Assembly: GCF_002929335.1 (NCBI RefSeq)
Contig: NZ_PJIL01000002.1
Coordinates: forward strand, 477,254-541,253
Direction: 5' to 3'
DNA length: 64,000 bases
DNA from: Arthrobacter sp. Y81
GTDB taxonomy: Bacteria > Actinomycetota > Actinomycetes > Actinomycetales > Micrococcaceae
The notes under the pieces were generated by a model that was given only the letters and a program-made list of their open reading frames with translations, made no database searches and was not told the DNA's origin. The position numbers and the translations under genes were made by a program. This document shows, one piece after another, positions 16,135 through 24,988 of this stretch (its first letter is position 1; the number at the start of each line of letters is the position of its first letter).

Positions 16135-17694
16135 ATGACGTCCCAGACCACGCACAGCGATCCGATACTTCTCGAGATGCGCTCCATCACCAAGGAATTC
16201 CCCGGCGTTAAAGCTTTGTCCGAGGTAAGCCTGCGGGTGAAGGCCGGCGAGATCCACGCAATCTGTGGTGAGAACGGCGCCGGCAAGTCCACCCTCATGA
16301 AAGTCCTGTCCGGCGTGTACCCGTACGGCAGCTACGACGGCGACATCGTCTACCAAAACGAGGTTCAGCAGTTCAAGGACATCCGCGCCAGCGAGCATGC
16401 CGGCATCGTGATCATCCACCAGGAACTGGCGCTCATTCCCGAGCTGTCCATCATGGAGAACATCTTCCTGGGCAACGAACCCACCAAGCGCGGCGTGATC
16501 GACTGGGCCGAGGCCAGGACCCGGTCCACGGAGCTACTGGCCAGGGTGGGGCTGCGCGAAGATCCCGATACCGCCATCAAGGAAATCGGCGTCGGCAAGC
16601 AGCAGCTGGTGGAAATCGCCAAGGCCCTGAGCAAGTCGGTAAAACTGCTGATTCTGGACGAGCCGACGGCAGCGCTGAACGAATCCGATTCCCAGCACCT
16701 GCTGGATCTCATGCTGGGGCTCAAGGGCCGCGGCATCACGTCCATCATCATTTCCCACAAGCTCAACGAGATCGAACAGATCGCCGACTCCATCACCATC
16801 ATCCGTGACGGCAAGTCCATCGAGACCCTCGATGTGAAGGCCGACGGCGTTGACGAGGACCGCATCATCAAGGGCATGGTGGGCCGGACGCTGGAATCCC
16901 GATTCCCGGACCACGAACCCAAGATCGGCGAGGTGTTCTTTGAGGTCAAGGACTGGAATGTGGGCCACCCGCAGATCCAGGACCGGATGGTCTGCAAGAA
17001 CTCCAACTTCTTCGTCCGCCGCGGCGAGATCGTCGGTTTCGCCGGGCTGATGGGCGCCGGCCGCACCGAGCTGGCACGCTCGGTGTTCGGCCGCTCATAC
17101 GGGCGGTTCATCTCGGGCCAGATCTACAAGGACGGCAAGGAGGTCACGCTCCGCACCGTACGCCAGGCGATCGACAGCGGACTTGGCTACGTCACGGAGG
17201 ACCGCAAGTCCCTCGGCCTGAACCTCCTCGATGACATCAAAACCACCACCGTCGCGGCCAACCTCAAGAAGATCAGCAAGCACAACGTGGTGGATCCCAA
17301 CAAGGAGTTCACCGTTGCGGAGCAGTACCGCAAGTCGCTGCGGACCAAGACGCCCTCGGTGGAAGAAGGCGTCGCCAAGCTCTCGGGCGGCAACCAGCAG
17401 AAAGTGGTGCTCGCGAAATGGATGTTCACCGACCCGGACCTGCTGATTCTTGACGAGCCCACCCGCGGCATCGACGTCGGCGCCAAGTACGAGATCTACG
17501 GCATCATCCAGCAGCTGGCCAACCAGGGCAAGGGAGTGATCGTGATTTCCTCCGAGCTGCCGGAGCTGCTTGGCCTCTCCGACCGCATCTACACCATCTT
17601 CGAAGGCGCCATCACAGGTGTCCTGGACAAGGATGACGCCAGCCAGGAAAGCCTGATGAAGCTCATGACATCCGCCCGCAAGACCGCCGCCTGA
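16135..17694 (+). CDS. Sugar ABC importer, duplicated ATP-binding subunit (XylG/MmsA/GguA type)
   Basis: The 519-residue protein has two fused ATPase domains. The first has Walker A at about 45-52 (GENGAGKST), the signature region [13 protein letters not shown] and Walker [12 protein letters not shown]. The second has a degenerate Walker A ([10 protein letters not shown]), signature [14 protein letters not shown] and Walker [15 protein letters not shown]. This double arrangement is standard for the CUT2 class (ribose/xylose/multiple-sugar). The product energises the permease and lipoprotein encoded next. It is the first gene of the three-gene operon. Confidence 0.95.
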   Translation: MTSQTTHSDPILLEMRSITKEFPGVKALSEVSLRVKAGEIHAICGENGAGKSTLMKVLSGVYPYGSYDGDIVYQNEVQQFKDIRASEHAGIVIIHQELALIPELSIMENIFLGNEPTKRGVIDWAEARTRSTELLARVGLREDPDTAIKEIGVGKQQLVEIAKALSKSVKLLILDEPTAALNESDSQHLLDLMLGLKGRGITSIIISHKLNEIEQIADSITIIRDGKSIETLDVKADGVDEDRIIKGMVGRTLESRFPDHEPKIGEVFFEVKDWNVGHPQIQDRMVCKNSNFFVRRGEIVGFAGLMGAGRTELARSVFGRSYGRFISGQIYKDGKEVTLRTVRQAIDSGLGYVTEDRKSLGLNLLDDIKTTTVAANLKKISKHNVVDPNKEFTVAEQYRKSLRTKTPSVEEGVAKLSGGNQQKVVLAKWMFTDPDLLILDEPTRGIDVGAKYEIYGIIQQLANQGKGVIVISSELPELLGLSDRIYTIFEGAITGVLDKDDASQESLMKLMTSARKTAA

Positions 17695-17739
17695 CCCTGT
17701 GGATACCTCCAGAACCTTCCAGACACAAGGACCGAAACA

Positions 17740-19011
17740 ATGAACGCGCTCAAGAAGCTCTTTGGCGGAAACACCCGCCAATTCGGCATGATCTTCGCCC
17801 TGGTTGCACTGATCGTCTTTTTCCAGATTTTCACTGAGGGCCGCACGCTCACCCCGGGCAACGTCATCAACCTCTTCAACGGCAACTCCTACATCCTGAT
17901 CCTGGCCATCGGCATGGTCCTGGTGATCATTGCCGGCCACATCGACCTCTCTGTCGGCTCCGTGGCCGCCTTCGTCGGCGTCGCCGTGGCCCTGGCGATC
18001 CGTGACTGGGGCATCCCCTGGTACGCCGGTGTCCTGCTGGGCCTGGCACTCGGGGCGCTGATCGGGGCCTGGCAAGGGTTCTGGACCGCCTATGTGGGCA
18101 TCCCGGCCTTCATCGTCACCCTTGCCGGCATGCTGCTGTTCCGCGGCTTCAACCAGTTCGTCGGCAAGTCCAACACCATCCCGGTCCCCAACGACTTCCA
18201 GTACCTCGGATCGGGCTACCTCCCCGAGGTGGGACCCAGCACCGGGTACAACAACCTCACCCTGCTCCTGGGCCTGCTGGCCGTGGCCTGGGTGGTCTTC
18301 AGCGAAGTCCGTTCACGCCGCCGGGCCATCGCGCTGGGTGCCGAAGTCCCCGAATCCTGGGTGATGATCCTCAAGCTGGTCCTGATCTGCGGCGCCATCC
18401 TGTACGCCACGTACCTGTTCGCCACCGGCCGCCCGGGCACGTCCTTCCCCATCCCCGGCCTGATCCTCGCCGTCCTGGTCATCATCTACGGCTTCATCTC
18501 GTCCAAGACCATCGTCGGCCGCCACATCTACGCTGTGGGCGGCAACCGGCACGCCGCCGAACTCTCAGGCGTCCAGTCCAAGAAGGTCAACTTCCTGGTG
18601 ATGATGAACATGTCCATCCTGGCCGGCCTGGCCGGCATGATCTTCGTTGGCCGCTCCACCGCCTCCGGCCCGTTCGACGGCGTCGGCTGGGAACTGGACG
18701 CCATCGCTGCCGTGTTCATCGGCGGCGCCGCCGTGACCGGCGGCGTGGGCACCGTGATCGGCTCGATCGTCGGCGGCCTGGTCATGGCTGTACTGAACAA
18801 CGGCCTGCAGCTCCTGGGCGTCGGCGCCGACCTCACCCAGATCATCAAGGGCCTGGTGCTCCTGATCGCCGTCGCCTTCGACGTCTACAACAAGACACAG
18901 GGCAAGAAGTCCATCATCGGCATGATGATGAAGAACTTCGGCCGCACCAGCACCGAGCTGCAGCCGGACGAGACCACGGCCACCAAGGACGTCATCCGCA
19001 AGGAAGCCTGA
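17740..19011 (+). CDS. Sugar ABC importer, permease subunit (XylH/MmsB/GguB type)
   Basis: The 423-residue CUT2-class membrane protein has about 10 or more hydrophobic segments. Family-typical stretches are AGHIDLSVGSVAAFVG, YVGIPAFIVTLAGMLLFRG and FIGGAAVTGGVGTVIGSIVGG. The polar insert before the final part (SEVRSRRRAIALG) is characteristic of GguB/MmsB. ATG at 17740 is 45 bases after the ATPase gene. The subunit should form a homodimeric channel with the preceding ATPase and the following binding lipoprotein. Confidence 0.95.
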   Translation: MNALKKLFGGNTRQFGMIFALVALIVFFQIFTEGRTLTPGNVINLFNGNSYILILAIGMVLVIIAGHIDLSVGSVAAFVGVAVALAIRDWGIPWYAGVLLGLALGALIGAWQGFWTAYVGIPAFIVTLAGMLLFRGFNQFVGKSNTIPVPNDFQYLGSGYLPEVGPSTGYNNLTLLLGLLAVAWVVFSEVRSRRRAIALGAEVPESWVMILKLVLICGAILYATYLFATGRPGTSFPIPGLILAVLVIIYGFISSKTIVGRHIYAVGGNRHAAELSGVQSKKVNFLVMMNMSILAGLAGMIFVGRSTASGPFDGVGWELDAIAAVFIGGAAVTGGVGTVIGSIVGGLVMAVLNNGLQLLGVGADLTQIIKGLVLLIAVAFDVYNKTQGKKSIIGMMMKNFGRTSTELQPDETTATKDVIRKEA

Positions 19012-19061
19012 GCGCTTCCCCACGATTCTCCGCACACCATCTAAAGAAAGTGAACCAAGCA

Positions 19062-20159
19062 ATGCAAATGATTGGTAAAGCAGGAAAGGCAGCAGCGATC
19101 GCTGCTATTGCGGCACTGGCGCTGACAGCCTGCGGCCGCGCCGAAACCGGCACCACAGGTGGTACCAGCGGCGGCGAGGCATTCCCCCAGAACTCCTCGA
19201 TCGGCGTCGCGCTCCCCCAGAAGACCAGTGAAAACTGGGTGCTGGCCGAAAAGCTGTTCAACGACGGCCTGAACGGAGCCGGCTTCAAGGCTGACGTCCA
19301 GTTCGCCAACGGCGGCGTCTCCGAGCAGCAGAACCAGATCAGCGCCATGGTCACCAAGGGTGCAAAGGTCATCATCGTGGGTGCCATCGACGGGGCCCAA
19401 CTGGGTACCCAGCTCAAGCAGGCCAAGGACTCCGGCGCCACCATCATCGCCTACGACCGTCTGCTCCTGAACACCGAGAACGTGGACTACTACGTGGCCT
19501 ACGACAACTTCAAGGTGGGTGAGCTCCAGGGCCAGGCGCTGCTGGACGGCATGAAGGCCAAGAAGCCTTCCGGCCCGTACAACATCGAGCTGTTCGCCGG
19601 TTCCCCGGATGACGCCAACGCGAAGGTCTTCTTCGACGGCGCCATGAGCATCCTCCAGCCGAAGATCGACGACGGAACGCTGAAGGTGCTGTCCGGCCAG
19701 AAGTCCTTCGAGCAGGCCGTTACCCAGGGCTGGAAGGCTGAGAACGCCCAGCGTCGGGCCGACACCCTGCTGACCGGCAGCTACGGCACCGCTTCCCTTG
19801 ACGGCGTCCTGTCCCCGAACGACACCCTGGCGCGTGCAGTCCTGACGTCCGTCAAGGCTGCCGGCAAGCCGCTTCCGATCATCACCGGCCAGGACTCAGA
19901 GGTTGAGTCCGTCAAGTCCATCATGGCCGGCGAGCAGTACTCCACCATCAACAAGGACACCCGCAAGCTCGTTGAGCACGCGATCACCATGGTCAAGGAC
20001 ATCCAGGCCGGCAAGACGCCTGAGATCAACGATGACAAGTCCTACAACAACACGGTCAAGACGGTTCCGGCATACCTGCTGGATCCGGTCATCGTGACCA
20101 AGGAGAACGTCAAGACGGCCTACGTCGACGATCCGGTACTCGGCCCGATCACCAAGTAG
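19062..20159 (+). CDS. Sugar-binding lipoprotein of the ABC importer (ChvE/MmsE type)
   Basis: The product of about 365 residues starts with a lipoprotein signal peptide ending in the lipobox LTAC, so it is anchored outside the membrane. A periplasmic-binding-protein type I fold follows: IGVALPQKTSENWV, VTKGAKVIIVGAIDGAQLG, DSGATIIAYDRLL, VDYYVAYDNFKVG and ITGQDSEVESVKSIMAGEQYSTI. These match ChvE-type binding proteins for aldoses such as arabinose, galactose, glucose or xylose. ATG at 19062 is preferred over GTG at 19050, which overlaps the purine-rich ribosome binding stretch. A hairpin terminator follows. Confidence 0.93.
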   Translation: MQMIGKAGKAAAIAAIAALALTACGRAETGTTGGTSGGEAFPQNSSIGVALPQKTSENWVLAEKLFNDGLNGAGFKADVQFANGGVSEQQNQISAMVTKGAKVIIVGAIDGAQLGTQLKQAKDSGATIIAYDRLLLNTENVDYYVAYDNFKVGELQGQALLDGMKAKKPSGPYNIELFAGSPDDANAKVFFDGAMSILQPKIDDGTLKVLSGQKSFEQAVTQGWKAENAQRRADTLLTGSYGTASLDGVLSPNDTLARAVLTSVKAAGKPLPIITGQDSEVESVKSIMAGEQYSTINKDTRKLVEHAITMVKDIQAGKTPEINDDKSYNNTVKTVPAYLLDPVIVTKENVKTAYVDDPVLGPITK

Positions 20160-20186
20160 TCCGCGCTTCGGCGCCTGCAAGTCAAA

Positions 20187-20226
20187 GGCCCCGGCCCGCC
20201 CGACAGGGTGGGACCGGGGCTCTTGC
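20187..20226 (+). terminator. Hairpin terminator after the sugar importer operon
   Basis: GGCCCCGG and CCGGGGCT arms enclose a CCGCCC/GGGTGGG inner pairing. The tract after it is only weakly T-rich (TCTTGCG). Confidence 0.65.
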
Positions 20227-20358
20227 GTTCCCCGGACCGCACAGCCGCCCGGTCTTCACAGCGCAAACACAGCTTCGGCCCGACCTCCGCACAGCCGCGC
20301 GCAGCACTGTGGGATCAGCACGCCGGCCATCCCGTCCGGCCAGAGATCTAGGAGTACC

Positions 20359-21831
20359 GTGAGCGTCCTCGCCCGAAGTGTAGGCAATGCCTTCAGAAAC
20401 AAGGTCCGAACCGGGGCCGTGGTGGCGGTGCTGGCAGTGGCAATCGGCCTGGCCCTGTCCATGCTGGTGGCCAACCAGGCAGTTGCCGCCAAAGTCACCG
20501 AACTGAACGCATCGGTGGGCACCGTGCTGACCGTCAACCCGGCGGGCGGCCAGGGCTTCGAAGGCGGCGGCGAACCGCTCACGGCTGAACAGGCCGCCAC
20601 TGCGGCAGCGGTGCCCAACGTGACCGGCGTGGTCGGCACCAAGGCGCTGCGCCTGCGCAACGCAACCGAAGCCGCAGCACAGTCCGCCGCCGGAACCCAA
20701 GGAGCCGGAACACAGGCGGCCGGCCCCGGCGGAGGCCAGGGCGGACCCGGCGGGCAGACCACCACCACGCTGACCACCAGCCTCACCGCCGCCGTCGACG
20801 CCGGAACGCTCGGCAACCGCAACCAGGCCGGCGAGGGAACCACCGGATCAACCGGAACCACCCAGCCGGCGCGGACCATGTCGCTGCCCATCACCGCCAC
20901 CGGAACCGGCGCCGAGGTGGACAGCACGGGCAGGGCCCTCGAGATCACCGAAGGTTCCGGCCTGGGCGACTACACCGCCGAGTCAACCAACGCGCTCCTG
21001 GGCACCACCCTCGCCGAAAAGAACGGCCTCAAGGTGGGCTCCACGTTCACCATCAATGACCAGACCTACACCGTTGCCGGCCTATTCGATGCAGGCACCT
21101 CGTTCGGCAACAACGCCCTCTACGTCACCCTCCCGTCCGCCCAGACACTGGCTGAACTTCCCGGCGAGCTGTCCACCATGATCGTCACGGTGAACAGCAT
21201 GGAGAACGTGGACGCCGCCAAGACCGCGCTCCAGGACGCCCTCGGTACCGGCAAGGCCGATGTCACCCAGGGCCAGCGCAACCTGGAAACCGCCGTCAGC
21301 TCCCTGGGCAGCGTCAAGAACATCTCCTTCATCGCGTTCGTCGCCGCACTGGGCACGGCCGGCCTGATCATCCTCCTGATCATGGTGATGCTGGTCCGCG
21401 AGCGCCGTCGTGAAATCGGTGTGCTCAAGGCGATCGGCGCCCCCAACCGCACCATCGGACTCCAGTTCGTCCTTGAGGCGCTGGTCCTGGTGGCGCTCGG
21501 CAGCGTGGTGGGTGCCGCCGTCGCGTCCTTCGCCAGCGGAGGCATTGCCTCCGCCCTGATCAGCTCCAATTCGACGACGGCGGCGGCCACCACCACCGGC
21601 CGCGGCATGCCCGGCGGGGCGGCTGGCTTCCCCGGCGGCGGCGCTGGTCTTCCCTCTGGGGGGCCGTTCGGCGGCGCGTCCCAGCTCCTGACGACAGTCA
21701 CCGCTAGCGCCTCCCCCGGCGTGATCGCGGCGGGCATAGCCGCAGTGTTCGGCGTCGCCATCATCGGCGCCCTGGTTCCCGCACTCCTGACCGCCCGCAT
21801 CCGCCCCATCGAAGTCCTCCGAGGAGAGTAG
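20359..21831 (+). CDS. ABC transporter permease, MacB/FtsX type
   Basis: The 490-residue product has one N-terminal membrane helix (VVAVLAVAIGLALSMLV), a large extracytoplasmic MacB_PCD-like domain with a Gly/Thr/Gln-rich low-complexity stretch at about 105-180, and three C-terminal helices. The FtsX motif (RERRREIGVLKAIGAPNRTIG) lies between the first two of these. A Gly/Pro-rich insert (around residues 413-440) precedes the last helix. The GTG start has GGAG in front. It is followed 2 bases later by its ATPase. MacB-type pairs extrude peptides or act in envelope stress by mechanotransmission; the substrate here is unknown. Confidence 0.88.
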   Translation: MSVLARSVGNAFRNKVRTGAVVAVLAVAIGLALSMLVANQAVAAKVTELNASVGTVLTVNPAGGQGFEGGGEPLTAEQAATAAAVPNVTGVVGTKALRLRNATEAAAQSAAGTQGAGTQAAGPGGGQGGPGGQTTTTLTTSLTAAVDAGTLGNRNQAGEGTTGSTGTTQPARTMSLPITATGTGAEVDSTGRALEITEGSGLGDYTAESTNALLGTTLAEKNGLKVGSTFTINDQTYTVAGLFDAGTSFGNNALYVTLPSAQTLAELPGELSTMIVTVNSMENVDAAKTALQDALGTGKADVTQGQRNLETAVSSLGSVKNISFIAFVAALGTAGLIILLIMVMLVRERRREIGVLKAIGAPNRTIGLQFVLEALVLVALGSVVGAAVASFASGGIASALISSNSTTAAATTTGRGMPGGAAGFPGGGAGLPSGGPFGGASQLLTTVTASASPGVIAAGIAAVFGVAIIGALVPALLTARIRPIEVLRGE

Positions 21832-21833
21832 CC

Positions 21834-22541
21834 ATGATCGAAGTCAAGAATCTCGTCCGCACCTTCAAGTCCGGCGACCGCACCATCAAACCCGTCAACG
21901 ACGTCAGCTTCGAACTCGAACAGGGCACGCTCGCCTCCATCGTGGGCAAGAGCGGCAGCGGCAAGAGCACGCTGCTGTCCCTGCTGGGTGCGCTGGACAA
22001 GCCCACCAGCGGAGACGTCGTCGTCAACGGCGTCAGCCTGGCCAGCATGCCGGACGGCAAGCTGACCGAATACCGGCGCCGCGACATCGGCTTCGTCTTC
22101 CAGCAGTTCAACCTGATCCCCAACCTGTCCGCCGTGGACAACGTGATGCTGCCCATGGAGTTCGCGGGGGTCCGCAAGGCCGCGCGGCTTGCGCGGGCAA
22201 AGGACCTGCTGGAGCAGGTGCAGCTGGATCCGGAGAAGCACGTGCGCCGCATCAACCGCCTGTCGGGCGGCGAGCAGCAGCGTGTGGCGATTGCCCGCGC
22301 GCTTGCCAACGAGCCCAAGCTCATCCTGGCCGACGAGCCGACCGGAAACCTGGACGAGCAGACCGGTGACCACATCATCGAGCTCCTCAGCTCGCTCAGC
22401 CGCGACCACAACACCACCATCCTGGTGGTCACGCACGACAGGGCACTGGCCAACAAGACGGACCGCCGATTCCGGCTCCAGCAGGGGCGCCTCTCCGAAG
22501 AGCCCGCACGCACCCGGGTGGGAGCGGCCGCCCCGGCGTAG
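21834..22541 (+). CDS. ABC transporter ATP-binding protein, MacB/LolD type
   Basis: The 235-residue ATPase has Walker A (GKSGSGKSTLLS), Q-loop (FVFQQFNLIPNLSAVDNVMLP), signature (RLSGGEQQRVAIARAL), Walker B (LILADEPTGNLD) and H-loop (LVVTHD). This sequence style belongs to the LolD/MacB/FtsE group. It starts 2 bases after the permease stop and clearly serves it. Downstream lie a duplicated 22-bp GC-rich sequence, a hairpin and the first 32-bp repeat array. Confidence 0.94.
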   Translation: MIEVKNLVRTFKSGDRTIKPVNDVSFELEQGTLASIVGKSGSGKSTLLSLLGALDKPTSGDVVVNGVSLASMPDGKLTEYRRRDIGFVFQQFNLIPNLSAVDNVMLPMEFAGVRKAARLARAKDLLEQVQLDPEKHVRRINRLSGGEQQRVAIARALANEPKLILADEPTGNLDEQTGDHIIELLSSLSRDHNTTILVVTHDRALANKTDRRFRLQQGRLSEEPARTRVGAAAPA

Positions 22542-22548
22542 GCGGGGG

Positions 22549-22592
22549 CGCCCGGGAGCGTCGGTGGGAGCGCCCGGGAGCGTCGGTGGGAG
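22549..22592. repeat. Perfect tandem duplication of 22 bp
   Basis: CGCCCGGGAGCGTCGGTGGG plus AG occurs at 22549-22570 and again, without a mismatch, at 22571-22592, directly after the ABC operon. Confidence 0.9.
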
Positions 22593-22628
22593 CTGAGGGC
22601 GGGCCGATTTGGACCCTCTCTCAGCTCC
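22589..22628 (+). terminator. Inverted repeat after the MacB-type operon
   Basis: GGAGCTGAG (22589-22597) pairs perfectly with CTCAGCTCC (22620-22628) across a 22-base loop. No T-tract follows. The right arm is part of the first unit of the 32-bp array. Confidence 0.4.
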
Positions 22629-22735
22629 TGCAGTCTTTAAGGCAACCCTCTCTCACTTTTCGCACGAAATATTCGGACGCTCTCTCAGTACTTGCGCGTA
22701 TTTCCTGAACGCTCTCTCAGCTGAGTGAGAGGATG
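22614..22735. repeat. 32-bp-period CTCTCTCA repeat array, locus 1
   Basis: Units begin with CCCTCTCTCA or CGCTCTCTCA at 22614, 22646, 22678 and 22710, exactly 32 bases apart. The first 10 bases of each unit are strongly conserved and the remaining 22 only partly. An inverted copy (GAGTGAGAGG) follows unit 4 and lies where the ribosome binding site of the next gene should be. The same family occurs at 63607-63815. Confidence 0.9.
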
Positions 22736-22740
22736 GCACA

Positions 22741-23811
22741 ATGAGTGCCCCTATCGCGCAGCCGTGGCTGTTCAGCCAGTCCGACCAGGATCCCCGTTCC
22801 GCCACAGGACGCACTCTGAGGTGGGGCGTAGTGGCAACAGGCGGCATTGCCCAGTCGGTGGTGCAGGACCTCGTCCAACTCGCCGATGCGGACCTCTACG
22901 CAGTTAGCTCCCGCACGCAGGCTACGGCTGATGCGTTCGCGGCCAAGTACGGTTTTGCCAAAACGTACGGTGACGATGCCAGCGGCACAGGCTACCAGCG
23001 GCTGTTGGCGGACAGCGCCGTGGATGTGGTCTATGTGGCCACTCCGCACGCCCAGCACTACGAAGTGGCCCTGGCCGCACTCAATGCAGGCAAGCACGTG
23101 CTGTGCGAAAAGGCCCTGACCATCAACGCGCGGGAAGCTGCCGAACTCGTGGCCCTTGCACGGTCCAGGAAGCTCTTCCTGATGGAAGCCATGTGGAGCC
23201 GGTTCCTGCCCAGCATGCAGCGAGCGTTCGACATCGCGGCGTCCGGAGAACTCGGAGCCGTCCAGTGGGTCACCGCGGATCTCGGATTCCCGGCGGTCTA
23301 CTCCCCCACCGCACGTATCTGGGCCCTCGAGGACGGCGGCGGCGCGCTCCTCGACCTGACTGTTTACCCCCTGTTGTGGGCATTGGGAACCTTGGGCCTG
23401 CCCCAGTCCGTCAGTGCCACAGGCACAGTAAACGACGACGGCGTGGATGCACAGAACGCGTTGACGCTCGGATACCACCACGGAGCGCAGGCCCAACTGA
23501 CATCGTCCCTCACGGCCTACGGTCCGCGAACAGCCACCGTCGCTGGAAGCCTGGGGTATTTGCAGTCCATCGGTTCAATCAATAACCCCAGGGAACTGCT
23601 GGTAAGAATCGGCATGGAGGAACCGCGGATTGAACGCTTCGACGTCGTCGGCCGGGGCTACACCTACGAGCTCCGCGAGGTCACCCGATGCATCCAGCAG
23701 GAACTCACGGAGAGCCCGGTCATGCCGCTTGAGGATTCGCTGAATGTCATGCGGCTGTTCGACGGCGTCCGTGCGCAGCTCGGCGTGGCCTACCCGAATG
23801 ATGCGCGCTAA
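22741..23811 (+). CDS. Gfo/Idh/MocA-family oxidoreductase
   Basis: The 356-residue NAD(P)-dependent dehydrogenase has an N-terminal Rossmann fold (RWGVVATGGIAQSVVQDL). The segments VVYVATPHAQHYEVALAALN and the hallmark HVLCEKALTINAREA follow, with Glu-Lys as in the EKP motif. The C-terminal domain shows a Gfo/Idh fold (GGGALLDLTVYPLLWA). Members oxidise or reduce sugars, inositols or dihydrodiols; the substrate is not predictable. GAGAGG, 8 bases before the ATG, belongs to the inverted last element of the repeat array, so the array reaches the translation start region. Confidence 0.9.
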   Translation: MSAPIAQPWLFSQSDQDPRSATGRTLRWGVVATGGIAQSVVQDLVQLADADLYAVSSRTQATADAFAAKYGFAKTYGDDASGTGYQRLLADSAVDVVYVATPHAQHYEVALAALNAGKHVLCEKALTINAREAAELVALARSRKLFLMEAMWSRFLPSMQRAFDIAASGELGAVQWVTADLGFPAVYSPTARIWALEDGGGALLDLTVYPLLWALGTLGLPQSVSATGTVNDDGVDAQNALTLGYHHGAQAQLTSSLTAYGPRTATVAGSLGYLQSIGSINNPRELLVRIGMEEPRIERFDVVGRGYTYELREVTRCIQQELTESPVMPLEDSLNVMRLFDGVRAQLGVAYPNDAR

Positions 23812-23944
23812 CCCGGCCCGACGGGCATCGGAAAATAATCAATTCGCCGGACTACTAACCGAAAACTCTGGACTCCTGCTCTTTGTCGTGCCTAGGCTGT
23901 AGGCAATCGTCGATTTTTCGAGGAGCATCGGGGGGGTGTCGCGG

Positions 23945-24904
23945 ATGGAATCAGCACGTTCGCCATGGCGCACGCTCCGTACCTTGATCCTTGCAGGCGC
24001 GGCAGCGACGGCGTGGCTGGCACTTTCAGCCCCTGCTGCCAACGCCGAGTCGACACCCGATTCCGGTTCGCTGTTGGGCACCATCAGCTCGTCTGTTTCG
24101 TCGGTGGCTGGCACAGCCGCTACCCCGGTCAACGACACCCTGGCCTCCGTCAGGCAAACTGTCGCCGAACCTCCAGCCCAACTGGCAGCTCCCGAACCGG
24201 CCGGCAGGCTTCAGCCTCTTACCGGCGCGGCAACCGGAACCGTGGACTACTTCATCGACGCGGTTCCGGTGGTGAACCAGATAGTGCCCAGCGGGACCAG
24301 CGGCACAGTCACGTCACCCGTAATCGCGGCAGCTGACACGTTTGCGGCCGATGCCGCTCACGCCGTTTTGCCCGCCGCGGGCGATGCCCTGCCCGTTCTT
24401 GAACCGGTCCTTGAGCCGGTGGACGAGCTGCTGACGGGCACGGATACGCTGCCACTCCCTCTTCCGGGTAGTGAAGCCCTGGCCCCGGGACTTGCGGCTG
24501 TTACGGATTCTTCCGCTTTCGACGGCGGTTTCGGCACCGAAGTCGGGCCAGCCCCGGGCGTGCAGTTGGGCGCCATCCCCCTCAGTTACCGGTTGTCGCT
24601 GACGCCGGAGTCCACGTTATCGTTGCCGGTCGCCAACCTTGGCTCGGCGCGTTCTTCCGCTGCGCCTGCCTGGAGCCCTGAATCCCCCGGCAACGGCGAC
24701 GGCACTGCAGGCCCTTATGAGCTTCCGGCTGTTCCGGGCTCCGGTTCGGGGACCAGCCAGTCGTCCGGCGCTGGCCCCGGCGGCCCTGCTTGGCTTTCAA
24801 CTTTCCACCTGGACGTTCCACTGACCGGTGTATTCCCCGTCAGCGGCCCCCTGCAGAATTCCCCCGCGCCGGTGTCTTTCGACCCCGGTTCATCTCCTGA
24901 CTAG
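23945..24904 (+). CDS. Exported Ala/Pro/Val-rich protein ending in SFDPGSSPD (module A, gene 1)
   Basis: No known domain recognised. The product of about 319 residues has a signal peptide (positive start, hydrophobic LILAGAAATAWLALSA, cleavage near PAANA-E). A low-complexity Ala/Pro/Ser/Gly/Val body follows, with no cysteine. The last nine residues, SFDPGSSPD, are identical to those of the protein at 55431-56483 although eight of nine codons differ. Both genes share a start region of the form GGGGGGTG, six bases, ATG, with GTG three codons before ATG as the alternative start (23936 here). A TAGGCT -10-like element lies about 45 bases upstream. It is followed 84 bases later by a repetitive wall-anchored protein. 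I infer a surface or matrix role. Confidence 0.8.
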   Translation: MESARSPWRTLRTLILAGAAATAWLALSAPAANAESTPDSGSLLGTISSSVSSVAGTAATPVNDTLASVRQTVAEPPAQLAAPEPAGRLQPLTGAATGTVDYFIDAVPVVNQIVPSGTSGTVTSPVIAAADTFAADAAHAVLPAAGDALPVLEPVLEPVDELLTGTDTLPLPLPGSEALAPGLAAVTDSSAFDGGFGTEVGPAPGVQLGAIPLSYRLSLTPESTLSLPVANLGSARSSAAPAWSPESPGNGDGTAGPYELPAVPGSGSGTSQSSGAGPGGPAWLSTFHLDVPLTGVFPVSGPLQNSPAPVSFDPGSSPD

Positions 24905-24988
24905 TTGGGCCTCCCCTGCGCCTATGCGCGGAAAACGGCCACTTGGGCTGCCTTGGGCGCCCAACAACAACTTTCAGGAGAAATCACA

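Noticed and set aside
22614..22735. CRISPR array interpretation of the 32-bp-period repeats
   Set aside because: Only about 10 bases per unit are conserved, the intervening 22 bases are related rather than unique spacers, unit number is small, orientation flips at the second locus, and no cas gene is in the window.
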